Shown here: in pieces, positions 11,719-24,500 of the stretch
How positions within the stretch are numbered: position 1 is the stretch's first letter
How the letters are laid out: each line of letters starts with the position of its first letter
NCBI GenBank assembly: GCA_030407085.1
Contig: CM059582.1
Span: forward strand, 203,298,501-203,362,500
Length of the DNA stretch: 64,000 nucleotides
Direction of reading: 5' to 3'
Origin: Trichopria drosophilae
Lineage: Eukaryota > Arthropoda > Insecta > Hymenoptera > Diapriidae
Notes under the pieces: generated by a model
Database searches by the model: none
Told to the model about the DNA's origin: nothing
The model's input: the letters and a program-made list of their open reading frames with translations, nothing else
Translations under genes and position numbers: made by a program

Positions 11719-13997
11719 GTGAAGTATTCGGTAAATTTACATTTACACTCGAGATTTAATGCCTACGCAGAAAAAATGATTTGCATAATTCTTTCAAAAA
11801 TTACGCAAAGATTACCGCTAAATTTAAACATCCCTATTAATATCGATTTAGCAGGTCCGAATTTCAATATGCCGTCGGAGATTGACCTATTGATCGGCGC
11901 ACAGCATTTTTGGGATTTATTGTGTGTTAGGCAAATCAAATCCTCCAATGCGCGCGCAATATTTCAAAAGACAAAGGTCGGCTGGATAGTTTCGGGTCAG
12001 GCCCCTGACAGCAATAGACATTCGTGTGTTATGGCGTGCCACGTAAGCCCTATTGAATCTCTCAATGAAACAATGTCGCAATTTTGGAACGTAGAGCATT
12101 TATTTAATAAGGCTTCTCAATTAACGCTAGCAGAACAAGCCTGCGAAACATTGTTTCAGGAGAGTTCATATAGAAATGACGAAGGTCGTATTGTTGTGAA
12201 ACTTTCTATGAAGGTGGATAAAGTTTGTGAGCTTGGGGACTCTTTCGAAATTGCTAAACGTCGTTTTATGGCTTTAGAACGACGTTTAATTCGTCAACCC
12301 GAGATGTACAATGAATATCGTTTATTTCTTCGAGAGTACTTAGAATTAAGATACATGTGTGAGTTGCCAGAGCCTATTTGCCACATCAGGCCGTTGTGAA
12401 ACAGGCTAGTACTACTACGAAATTGCGCGTAGTATTCGATGTGTCCTGCAGGACTGATTTCGGAGTTTCTTTGAACGATGTCCTTATGACAGGGCCTACA
12501 TTGAAGGAGGATCTTGTCTCAATTCTCGCGCGATTTCGAACCTATGCTGTTGCAATAACCGCGGATGTGGCAAAAATGTATCGACAGGTGATTTAAAACG
12601 ATTGTCATAGAGCTTTTCAAAGAATACTGTGGAGAGATTCCATTTCACAGCCTTTAAAAACTTTTGAATTATCGACCGTAACTTACGAAACTACGTCCGC
12701 TTCCTTTCTTACAATTCGTGCGCAAAGAAAGGTGGCGGAAAACCAAGAAACAACATATCCATTGGGCAGTCACATTGTTTTAAATGATTTTTACGTAGAC
12801 GATCTAGTGTCTGGGGCACATACAGTTAAGGATGCTGTAAAATTAAAGTTTAAAACAACTAATTTGTTAAAAACAGGAGGCTTCGAGTTGAGAAAATGGG
12901 CGTCGATGTCACTTCCTTGTGTGACGAGGTCAACTTGGCGGAAAAAAGGAATTCACTACTGAGGGTGAGACAACCGTAAAGCGAACCCTTGGTATTGTGT
13001 GGTCATGTTCCGGAGACACTTTTTTGTTCAACAATGCAGGTTTTCCAACATCGAAATGCAGTCCAAATAAAGGTAACATCTTGTCGCGCATCGCATCAAT
13101 TTTTGATCCGTTAGGCCTGCTGGGGCCAGTAATCGTAACGGCAAAAATAATGATGCAACAACTATGGATATTAAAGATTAGTTGGGATGAATCATTGCCT
13201 TGTGAAGTGAGCACTAGATGGCTAAGATTTGAAGAGCAGCTGGTTTCTATGAGCGAGGTGGCTATTCCGCGTAGAATTATTCCCATCGATAATCCTGTGG
13301 ACCTACAGCTCCCCGGATTCGCGGATGCAAGCAAAATGGCGTTTGGTGCATGTGTCTATATGCGTTCGAGATCTGTTACTAGTGAGGTAGAAGTTCGTTT
13401 AATTGCCTCGAAATCAAGAGTAGCTCCAGTAAAATGTTTGTTCATACCGCGCCTTGAACTTTGTGGCGCTCTGTTACTTGCACAACTTGTTAGCAAAGTA
13501 AAAGATTGTTTGAAGGTCAAGTTGAACGGTCTGCATTTGTGGACCGATTCGACGATTGTTCTATATTGGCTACAGGAGTGTAGTCGTAATTGGACACCCT
13601 TTGTAGCAAACCGCGTTGGAGAAATTCAAACCTTGACGTGTATGGAACAATGGCAACATGTTGGTAGCAAAGACAACCCTGCCGACTGTCTCTCGCGAGG
13701 GATGATGCCAGTTGATTTAAAGGATTTTGAAATTTGTTGGATCGGCCCTGATTGGCTCAAGGAGGAGAGGTCAAAATGGCCTCGATTTGAGTTATCGAAA
13801 ACACGTGCGGAGGTCACTGAACGGCGATATAGTCTGTTGATAAATTACAATCGCGTCGTTTCAACATGGGATCTATTTGACAAATTTTCATCTTTTAGTA
13901 GGCTAGTTCGTGTTACGGCTTATGTTATTCGGTTAATTTCAAATTGCAAAACCGTGAGCAAATTATTGAAAGCCCCTGAAGTAGGGGCTATTACATA
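11719..13997 (+). pseudogene. BEL/Pao retrotransposon pol fragment
   Basis: Pieces in three frames read in order as a BEL/Pao polyprotein. 11719-12399: the end of the aspartic-protease-like region (SEIDLLIGAQHFW) followed by the BEL linker. 12378-12596: the start of reverse transcriptase (LRVVFDVSCRT, SLNDVLMTGP), ending in a stop. 12732-12962: RT with the YVDD catalytic box (NDFYVDDLVSG). 12997-14004: the A17-type region (RIASIFDPLGLLGP) and RNase H-like region (GFADASKMAFGAC, LHLWTDSTIVLYWL). Several frameshifts and stops separate the pieces. Gag, the 5' LTR, integrase and the 3' LTR are absent. The right edge is an abrupt switch into the 1,929-bp array at about 13997. Inactive. Confidence 0.88.
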
Positions 13998-14680
13998 CAT
14001 GTAATATGCATCGAATAGTCTATTACAATACAAATGCATGAAGTAAGTGTTTTGCAACTTTTATTTATTAATACTTCGGCTGGCCTGTCGTCGGGGTCGA
14101 AATTTTTAAAAATGCTCATTTTCAATTTTCATACATATAAGAAACACCATATTGTTGTAACATATCTATCGAAGCCACTTGGACCTAAATATGATTAAAC
14201 CCCCAAATATCAATATAATTTTATAATATAATTGAAAGCTGTTATTAAACAAACGAGTATTAAGGAGTAGCCGAATCTCCACTGCGTCGAACTTTCTGGG
14301 CGAGCGAAGCGAGCGAGGCACCACGCCAACACTAGTTGTATTATTAAAATACCTTTCGGATTGTAGAAATACAAGTACTCCTGAAATATATTTCACGAAT
14401 TCAATTATAATTTAATTATCGTTCCTTCATATCGATTCCCACATTTTCGGCAAATACTAATGGCATACAACATCCAAATTGTTGACATATTCTTTCCAAC
14501 ACTGTAGACATACTGACGCCATATAAAAAACACCACTAGGGTATGTACTCGTTTCCACACCACCCGGAGGTAGAGTACTTGGCGCGTTTTTTTTAAGGCG
14601 ATTTCAACATCTAAGTGACGGTGAAATCGATCTCGTGGTTTCCCCACAGCACCTTTCAACGAGCGGTTACTGTAGTCATT

Positions 14681-14713
14681 GATGCCAAATTTATTTTATA
14701 ACAATTTGGCATC
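14681..14713. repeat. Perfect 11-bp stem, 11-nt loop hairpin in each unit
   Basis: GATGCCAAATT (14681-14691) and AATTTGGCATC (14703-14713) are exact reverse complements around the loop TATTTTATAAC. It lies just 3' of the minus-strand 62-aa ORF and recurs in every full unit. It could be an RNA 3'-end structure or a remnant terminal inverted repeat. It does not match the origin loop of known rolling-circle viruses. Confidence 0.8.
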
Positions 14714-14748
14714 GTCGACTTTAGGCCTATTCCACGTCTACGACGCTT

Positions 14749-14937
14749 CTACCGGATCTCTCTGAACCGTGCAGGGCGCCGTATAACTCTCCTTGTCCTT
14801 CGGGGTGGAGGCGTCTGTTTTGCTGACGCAACCTCCTCTACAAGGGGCTTCTTTATCAAGCCGAGAACAGCTAAGAATTTAGCTTGTTCATCAGAGTTTT
14901 CATTTTGCGGAGTGCTTTCGGAATTATTGTCCGCCAT
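14749..14937 (-). CDS. Small 62-aa ORF in each 1,929-bp unit, function unknown
   Basis: Starts MADNNSESTPQ and has an acidic, polar N-terminal half, a short hydrophobic patch (FLAVLGLIKKPLVEEV) and a strongly basic tail (PPPRRTRRVIRRPARFREIR). The tail would suit nucleic-acid binding. Identical copies lie at 16678-16866, 18607-18795, 20536-20724, 22465-22653, 24394-24582 and 26323-26511. I prefer this over the other ORFs of the unit because of its coherent composition and because TATA-like boxes lie about 55-70 bp upstream on the same strand. The array is almost uniform, so identity between copies is not evidence of selection. The basic tail resembles Arg/Pro-rich ends in some retroelement polyproteins. 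It could also be chance. Confidence 0.4.
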   Translation of the reverse strand: MADNNSESTPQNENSDEQAKFLAVLGLIKKPLVEEVASAKQTPPPRRTRRVIRRPARFREIR

Positions 14938-14988
14938 CGTATCCTTTGCTTTTTTCGGAACGACTGGTGTAATCTCTCGTTGCCTTTG

Positions 14989-15018
14989 CTTATATAAACT
15001 TTTATAGCATAGACGTCA
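14989..15018 (-). promoter_or_regulatory. Putative promoter of the 62-aa ORF (CRE-like plus two TATA-like boxes)
   Basis: On the minus strand, in transcription order: TGACGTC (15018-15012), which matches a CRE half-palindrome, then TATAAA (15006-15001), then TATATAAG (about 14997-14990). The ORF start codon follows at 14937. The same set recurs in every full unit at +1,929. This is motif recognition only. Confidence 0.4.
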
Positions 15019-15289
15019 CTGTCGTTCGTTCCCGATCCCCTCTTCCTTACTATTTGTCTCGGTTAGGCGCTGGGGTTGGTCTAAGAGATGTGGTAGGAGT
15101 AACAGGTATGCCATGTTTTGCAGCTGTACCTTCATAAATGACGAAGCAACATCTTTTTTCCGAATAAAAGTTTGTTTAATATTGGTTAGTAGTTTGCTAG
15201 TTACGCTTTTACGGATTGAATTGTATTCCGAGTGCGTGCGAGAAAACTGACCATAGGCCAACCTCCCAATAACCATTTCGACGAGGGTA

Positions 15290-15540
15290 TGTCTAAAAGA
15301 TATCTAAAAGATGACTTTTTTAAAGATACCTTTCAACAGATATCTAAAAGATGCCTTTTTTTAAAAATATCTTGCAAAAGATATCTAGAAGGTGCATTTC
15401 CTAAAGATATCTCGCAAAAAGGCTTCTCAAAGATATCTAAAAGATGTATAAAAGATATCGGAAAGTGTTGCATAACATATCTTGCGACATTTTTAGGATA
15501 TCTTTATCGGATTACAAGATATCTTTTAGATGTCTTTTTG
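15290..15540. repeat. AGATATCT/AAAAGATG short-repeat block inside the 1,929-bp unit
   Basis: The palindrome AGATATCT and its neighbour AAAAGATG recur many times in irregular spacing. A second smaller patch lies at about 15770-15850. The 129-aa plus-strand ORF here, with repeated KRYLKD/ISKRC phrases, is produced by this repeat and is not taken as a gene. The unit-to-unit sequence differences I found lie in or beside this block. Confidence 0.75.
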
Positions 15541-18500
15541 CTTATTGGGCGATGTCAATGCTGGGGCGCTTGTGATTCGTCAATGCGTGTGAGTTGTGTG
15601 TTTAAACATACTTGCCTCTAGTTGTAACTCTCATTGATAATCCGCCAGGTTCTAGGTAGGAATAACTACGTCGACGCTGAAAAAACTGAATCTCCGCCAG
15701 CCTCTCGGGAGCGGTGATCACCTACGGGCGCATAAGTTATTTTACGCCGTTGATACGAAAAAAGCTATTTCGATATATCTAAAAGATGTCTTATAGATAT
15801 CAAAAAGTCATCCGTCAGATATCTTTCGGAAACTTTCAAGATATCCTTGACGAATTATATGTATATATATATTGTATATATAGAATATCATAATGATGCA
15901 GACAGTTATTAGTAAAACACAGTAAACATGTAATATGCATCGAATAGTCTATTACAATACAAATGCATGAAGTAAGTGTTTTGCAACTTTTATTTATTAA
16001 TACTTCGGCTGGCCTGTCGTCGGGGTCGAAATTTTTAAAAATGCTCATTTTCAATTTTCATACATATAAGAAACACCATATTGTTGTAACATATCTATCG
16101 AAGCCACTTGGACCTAAATATGATTAAACCCCCAAATATCAATATAATTTTATAATATAATTGAAAGCTGTTATTAAACAAACGAGTATTAAGGAGTAGC
16201 CGAATCTCCACTGCGTCGAACTTTCTGGGCGAGCGAAGCGAGCGAGGCACCACGCCAACACTAGTTGTATTATTAAAATACCTTTCGGATTGTAGAAATA
16301 CAAGTACTCCTGAAATATATTTCACGAATTCAATTATAATTTAATTATCGTTCCTTCATATCGATTCCCACATTTTCGGCAAATACTAATGGCATACAAC
16401 ATCCAAATTGTTGACATATTCTTTCCAACACTGTAGACATACTGACGCCATATAAAAAACACCACTAGGGTATGTACTCGTTTCCACACCACCCGGAGGT
16501 AGAGTACTTGGCGCGTTTTTTTTAAGGCGATTTCAACATCTAAGTGACGGTGAAATCGATCTCGTGGTTTCCCCACAGCACCTTTCAACGAGCGGTTACT
16601 GTAGTCATTGATGCCAAATTTATTTTATAACAATTTGGCATCGTCGACTTTAGGCCTATTCCACGTCTACGACGCTTCTACCGGATCTCTCTGAACCGTG
16701 CAGGGCGCCGTATAACTCTCCTTGTCCTTCGGGGTGGAGGCGTCTGTTTTGCTGACGCAACCTCCTCTACAAGGGGCTTCTTTATCAAGCCGAGAACAGC
16801 TAAGAATTTAGCTTGTTCATCAGAGTTTTCATTTTGCGGAGTGCTTTCGGAATTATTGTCCGCCATCGTATCCTTTGCTTTTTTCGGAACGACTGGTGTA
16901 ATCTCTCGTTGCCTTTGCTTATATAAACTTTTATAGCATAGACGTCACTGTCGTTCGTTCCCGATCCCCTCTTCCTTACTATTTGTCTCGGTTAGGCGCT
17001 GGGGTTGGTCTAAGAGATGTGGTAGGAGTAACAGGTATGCCATGTTTTGCAGCTGTACCTTCATAAATGACGAAGCAACATCTTTTTTCCGAATAAAAGT
17101 TTGTTTAATATTGGTTAGTAGTTTGCTAGTTACGCTTTTACGGATTGAATTGTATTCCGAGTGCGTGCGAGAAAACTGACCATAGGCCAACCTCCCAATA
17201 ACCATTTCGACGAGGGTATGTCTAAAAGATATCTAAAAGATGACTTTTTTAAAGATACCTTTCAACAGATATCTAAAACATGCCTTTTTTTAAAAATATC
17301 TTGCAAAAGATATCTAGAAGGTGCATTTCCTAAAGATATCTCGCAAAAAGGCTTCTCAAAGATATCTAAAAGATGTATAAAAGATATCGAAAAGTGTTGC
17401 ATAACATATCTTGCGACATTTTTAGGATATCTTTATCGGATTACAAGATATCCTTTAGATGTCTGTTTGCTTATTGAGCGATGTCAATGCTGGGGCGCTT
17501 GTGATTCGTCAATGCGTGTGAGTTGTGTGTTTAAACATACTTGCCTCTAGTTGTAACTCTCATTGATAATCCGCCAGGTTCTAGGTAGGAATAACTACGT
17601 CGACGCTGAAAAAACTGAATCTCCGCCAGCCTCTCGGGAGCGGTGATCACCTACGGGCGCATAAGTTATTTTACGCCGTTGATACGAAAAAAGCTATTTC
17701 GATATATCTAAAAGATGTCTTATAGATATCAAAAAGTCATCCGTCAGATATCTTTCGGAAACTTTCAAGATATCCTTGACGAATTATATGTATATATATA
17801 TTGTATATATAGAATATCATAATGATGCAGACAGTTATTAGTAAAACACAGTAAACATGTAATATGCATCGAATAGTCTATTACAATACAAATGCATGAA
17901 GTAAGTGTTTTGCAACTTTTATTTATTAATACTTCGGCTGGCCTGTCGTCGGGGTCGAAATTTTTAAAAATGCTCATTTTCAATTTTCATACATATAAGA
18001 AACACCATATTGTTGTAACATATCTATCGAAGCCACTTGGACCTAAATATGATTAAACCCCCAAATATCAATATAATTTTATAATATAATTGAAAGCTGT
18101 TATTAAACAAACGAGTATTAAGGAGTAGCCGAATCTCCACTGCGTCGAACTTTCTGGGCGAGCGAAGCGAGCGAGGCACCACGCCAACACTAGTTGTATT
18201 ATTAAAATACCTTTCGGATTGTAGAAATACAAGTACTCCTGAAATATATTTCACGAATTCAATTATAATTTAATTATCGTTCCTTCATATCGATTCCCAC
18301 ATTTTCGGCAAATACTAATGGCATACAACATCCAAATTGTTGACATATTCTTTCCAACACTGTAGACATACTGACGCCATATAAAAAACACCACTAGGGT
18401 ATGTACTCGTTTCCACACCACCCGGAGGTAGAGTACTTGGCGCGTTTTTTTTAAGGCGATTTCAACATCTAAGTGACGGTGAAATCGATCTCGTGGTTTC

Positions 18501-21500
18501 CCCACAGCACCTTTCAACGAGCGGTTACTGTAGTCATTGATGCCAAATTTATTTTATAACAATTTGGCATCGTCGACTTTAGGCCTATTCCACGTCTACG
18601 ACGCTTCTACCGGATCTCTCTGAACCGTGCAGGGCGCCGTATAACTCTCCTTGTCCTTCGGGGTGGAGGCGTCTGTTTTGCTGACGCAACCTCCTCTACA
18701 AGGGGCTTCTTTATCAAGCCGAGAACAGCTAAGAATTTAGCTTGTTCATCAGAGTTTTCATTTTGCGGAGTGCTTTCGGAATTATTGTCCGCCATCGTAT
18801 CCTTTGCTTTTTTCGGAACGACTGGTGTAATCTCTCGTTGCCTTTGCTTATATAAACTTTTATAGCATAGACGTCACTGTCGTTCGTTCCCGATCCCCTC
18901 TTCCTTACTATTTGTCTCGGTTAGGCGCTGGGGTTGGTCTAAGAGATGTGGTAGGAGTAACAGGTATGCCATGTTTTGCAGCTGTACCTTCATAAATGAC
19001 GAAGCAACATCTTTTTTCCGAATAAAAGTTTGTTTAATATTGGTTAGTAGTTTGCTAGTTACGCTTTTACGGATTGAATTGTATTCCGAGTGCGTGCGAG
19101 AAAACTGACCATAGGCCAACCTCCCAATAACCATTTCGACGAGGGTATGTCTAAAAGATATCTAAAAGATGACTTTTTTAAAGATACCTTTCAACAGATA
19201 TCTAAAACATGCCTTTTTTTAAAAATATCTTGCAAAAGATATCTAGAAGGTGCATTTCCTAAAGATATCTCGCAAAAAGGCTTCTCAAAGATATCTAAAA
19301 GATGTATAAAAGATATCGAAAAGTGTTGCATAACATATCTTGCGACATTTTTAGGATATCTTTATCGGATTACAAGATATCCTTTAGATGTCTGTTTGCT
19401 TATTGAGCGATGTCAATGCTGGGGCGCTTGTGATTCGTCAATGCGTGTGAGTTGTGTGTTTAAACATACTTGCCTCTAGTTGTAACTCTCATTGATAATC
19501 CGCCAGGTTCTAGGTAGGAATAACTACGTCGACGCTGAAAAAACTGAATCTCCGCCAGCCTCTCGGGAGCGGTGATCACCTACGGGCGCATAAGTTATTT
19601 TACGCCGTTGATACGAAAAAAGCTATTTCGATATATCTAAAAGATGTCTTATAGATATCAAAAAGTCATCCGTCAGATATCTTTCGGAAACTTTCAAGAT
19701 ATCCTTGACGAATTATATGTATATATATATTGTATATATAGAATATCATAATGATGCAGACAGTTATTAGTAAAACACAGTAAACATGTAATATGCATCG
19801 AATAGTCTATTACAATACAAATGCATGAAGTAAGTGTTTTGCAACTTTTATTTATTAATACTTCGGCTGGCCTGTCGTCGGGGTCGAAATTTTTAAAAAT
19901 GCTCATTTTCAATTTTCATACATATAAGAAACACCATATTGTTGTAACATATCTATCGAAGCCACTTGGACCTAAATATGATTAAACCCCCAAATATCAA
20001 TATAATTTTATAATATAATTGAAAGCTGTTATTAAACAAACGAGTATTAAGGAGTAGCCGAATCTCCACTGCGTCGAACTTTCTGGGCGAGCGAAGCGAG
20101 CGAGGCACCACGCCAACACTAGTTGTATTATTAAAATACCTTTCGGATTGTAGAAATACAAGTACTCCTGAAATATATTTCACGAATTCAATTATAATTT
20201 AATTATCGTTCCTTCATATCGATTCCCACATTTTCGGCAAATACTAATGGCATACAACATCCAAATTGTTGACATATTCTTTCCAACACTGTAGACATAC
20301 TGACGCCATATAAAAAACACCACTAGGGTATGTACTCGTTTCCACACCACCCGGAGGTAGAGTACTTGGCGCGTTTTTTTTAAGGCGATTTCAACATCTA
20401 AGTGACGGTGAAATCGATCTCGTGGTTTCCCCACAGCACCTTTCAACGAGCGGTTACTGTAGTCATTGATGCCAAATTTATTTTATAACAATTTGGCATC
20501 GTCGACTTTAGGCCTATTCCACGTCTACGACGCTTCTACCGGATCTCTCTGAACCGTGCAGGGCGCCGTATAACTCTCCTTGTCCTTCGGGGTGGAGGCG
20601 TCTGTTTTGCTGACGCAACCTCCTCTACAAGGGGCTTCTTTATCAAGCCGAGAACAGCTAAGAATTTAGCTTGTTCATCAGAGTTTTCATTTTGCGGAGT
20701 GCTTTCGGAATTATTGTCCGCCATCGTATCCTTTGCTTTTTTCGGAACGACTGGTGTAATCTCTCGTTGCCTTTGCTTATATAAACTTTTATAGCATAGA
20801 CGTCACTGTCGTTCGTTCCCGATCCCCTCTTCCTTACTATTTGTCTCGGTTAGGCGCTGGGGTTGGTCTAAGAGATGTGGTAGGAGTAACAGGTATGCCA
20901 TGTTTTGCAGCTGTACCTTCATAAATGACGAAGCAACATCTTTTTTCCGAATAAAAGTTTGTTTAATATTGGTTAGTAGTTTGCTAGTTACGCTTTTACG
21001 GATTGAATTGTATTCCGAGTGCGTGCGAGAAAACTGACCATAGGCCAACCTCCCAATAACCATTTCGACGAGGGTATGTCTAAAAGATATCTAAAAGATG
21101 ACTTTTTTAAAGATACCTTTCAACAGATATCTAAAAGATGCCTTTTTTTTAAAATATCTTGCAAAAGATATCTAGAAGGTGCATTTCCTAAAGATATCTC
21201 GCAAAAAGGCTTCTCAAAGATATCTAAAAGATGTATAAAAGATATCGAAAAGTGTTGCATAACATATCTTGCGACATTTTTAGGATATCTTTATCGGATT
21301 ACAAGATATCTTTTAGATGTCTGTTTGCTTATTGAGCGATGTCAATGCTGGGGCGCTTGTGATTCGTCAATGCGTGTGAGTTGTGTGTTTAAACATACTT
21401 GCCTCTAGTTGTAACTCTCATTGATAATCCGCCAGGTTCTAGGTAGGAATAACTACGTCGACGCTGAAAAAACTGAATCTCCGCCAGCCTCTCGGGAGCG

Positions 21501-24500
21501 GTGATCACCTACGGGCGCATAAGTTATTTTACGCCGTTGATACGAAAAAAGCTATTTCGATATATCTAAAAGATGTCTTATAGATATCAAAAAGTCATCC
21601 GTCAGATATCTTTCGGAAACTTTCAAGATATCCTTGACGAATTATATGTATATATATATTGTATATATAGAATATCATAATGATGCAGACAGTTATTAGT
21701 AAAACACAGTAAACATGTAATATGCATCGAATAGTCTATTACAATACAAATGCATGAAGTAAGTGTTTTGCAACTTTTATTTATTAATACTTCGGCTGGC
21801 CTGTCGTCGGGGTCGAAATTTTTAAAAATGCTCATTTTCAATTTTCATACATATAAGAAACACCATATTGTTGTAACATATCTATCGAAGCCACTTGGAC
21901 CTAAATATGATTAAACCCCCAAATATCAATATAATTTTATAATATAATTGAAAGCTGTTATTAAACAAACGAGTATTAAGGAGTAGCCGAATCTCCACTG
22001 CGTCGAACTTTCTGGGCGAGCGAAGCGAGCGAGGCACCACGCCAACACTAGTTGTATTATTAAAATACCTTTCGGATTGTAGAAATACAAGTACTCCTGA
22101 AATATATTTCACGAATTCAATTATAATTTAATTATCGTTCCTTCATATCGATTCCCACATTTTCGGCAAATACTAATGGCATACAACATCCAAATTGTTG
22201 ACATATTCTTTCCAACACTGTAGACATACTGACGCCATATAAAAAACACCACTAGGGTATGTACTCGTTTCCACACCACCCGGAGGTAGAGTACTTGGCG
22301 CGTTTTTTTTAAGGCGATTTCAACATCTAAGTGACGGTGAAATCGATCTCGTGGTTTCCCCACAGCACCTTTCAACGAGCGGTTACTGTAGTCATTGATG
22401 CCAAATTTATTTTATAACAATTTGGCATCGTCGACTTTAGGCCTATTCCACGTCTACGACGCTTCTACCGGATCTCTCTGAACCGTGCAGGGCGCCGTAT
22501 AACTCTCCTTGTCCTTCGGGGTGGAGGCGTCTGTTTTGCTGACGCAACCTCCTCTACAAGGGGCTTCTTTATCAAGCCGAGAACAGCTAAGAATTTAGCT
22601 TGTTCATCAGAGTTTTCATTTTGCGGAGTGCTTTCGGAATTATTGTCCGCCATCGTATCCTTTGCTTTTTTCGGAACGACTGGTGTAATCTCTCGTTGCC
22701 TTTGCTTATATAAACTTTTATAGCATAGACGTCACTGTCGTTCGTTCCCGATCCCCTCTTCCTTACTATTTGTCTCGGTTAGGCGCTGGGGTTGGTCTAA
22801 GAGATGTGGTAGGAGTAACAGGTATGCCATGTTTTGCAGCTGTACCTTCATAAATGACGAAGCAACATCTTTTTTCCGAATAAAAGTTTGTTTAATATTG
22901 GTTAGTAGTTTGCTAGTTACGCTTTTACGGATTGAATTGTATTCCGAGTGCGTGCGAGAAAACTGACCATAGGCCAACCTCCCAATAACCATTTCGACGA
23001 GGGTATGTCTAAAAGATATCTAAAAGATGACTTTTTTAAAGATACCTTTCAACAGATATCTAAAAGATGCCTTTTTTTTAAAATATCTTGCAAAAGATAT
23101 CTAGAAGGTGCATTTCCTAAAGATATCTCGCAAAAAGGCTTCTCAAAGATATCTAAAAGATGTATAAAAGATATCGGAAAGTGTTGCATAACATATCTTG
23201 CGACATTTTTAGGATATCTTTATCGGATTACAAGATATCTTTTAGATGTCTTTTTGCTTATTGGGCGATGTCAATGCTGGGGCGCTTGTGATTCGTCAAT
23301 GCGTGTGAGTTGTGTGTTTAAACATACTTGCCTCTAGTTGTAACTCTCATTGATAATCCGCCAGGTTCTAGGTAGGAATAACTACGTCGACGCTGAAAAA
23401 ACTGAATCTCCGCCAGCCTCTCGGGAGCGGTGATCACCTACGGGCGCATAAGTTATTTTACGCCGTTGATACGAAAAAAGCTATTTCGATATATCTAAAA
23501 GATGTCTTATAGATATCAAAAAGTCATCCGTCAGATATCTTTCGGAAACTTTCAAGATATCCTTGACGAATTATATGTATATATATATTGTATATATAGA
23601 ATATCATAATGATGCAGACAGTTATTAGTAAAACACAGTAAACATGTAATATGCATCGAATAGTCTATTACAATACAAATGCATGAAGTAAGTGTTTTGC
23701 AACTTTTATTTATTAATACTTCGGCTGGCCTGTCGTCGGGGTCGAAATTTTTAAAAATGCTCATTTTCAATTTTCATACATATAAGAAACACCATATTGT
23801 TGTAACATATCTATCGAAGCCACTTGGACCTAAATATGATTAAACCCCCAAATATCAATATAATTTTATAATATAATTGAAAGCTGTTATTAAACAAACG
23901 AGTATTAAGGAGTAGCCGAATCTCCACTGCGTCGAACTTTCTGGGCGAGCGAAGCGAGCGAGGCACCACGCCAACACTAGTTGTATTATTAAAATACCTT
24001 TCGGATTGTAGAAATACAAGTACTCCTGAAATATATTTCACGAATTCAATTATAATTTAATTATCGTTCCTTCATATCGATTCCCACATTTTCGGCAAAT
24101 ACTAATGGCATACAACATCCAAATTGTTGACATATTCTTTCCAACACTGTAGACATACTGACGCCATATAAAAAACACCACTAGGGTATGTACTCGTTTC
24201 CACACCACCCGGAGGTAGAGTACTTGGCGCGTTTTTTTTAAGGCGATTTCAACATCTAAGTGACGGTGAAATCGATCTCGTGGTTTCCCCACAGCACCTT
24301 TCAACGAGCGGTTACTGTAGTCATTGATGCCAAATTTATTTTATAACAATTTGGCATCGTCGACTTTAGGCCTATTCCACGTCTACGACGCTTCTACCGG
24401 ATCTCTCTGAACCGTGCAGGGCGCCGTATAACTCTCCTTGTCCTTCGGGGTGGAGGCGTCTGTTTTGCTGACGCAACCTCCTCTACAAGGGGCTTCTTTA

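Noticed and set aside
14166..14659. 76-aa and 84-aa minus-strand ORFs in each array unit
   Set aside because: Composition is unremarkable and no promoter-like motif lies directly upstream of them. Their identity between units only reflects the uniform array.
14681..14713. Hairpin as a Helitron 3' end or rolling-circle origin
   Set aside because: No CTRR end follows the stem, and the loop lacks the nonanucleotide known from circular ssDNA viruses. No Rep or helicase ORF is present.
15232..15621. 129-aa ORF (KRYLKD/ISKRC repeats) in each 1,929-bp unit
   Set aside because: It is the translation of the AGATATCT short-repeat block. No promoter-like motif precedes it on the plus strand and it is the one ORF that varies freely between units.
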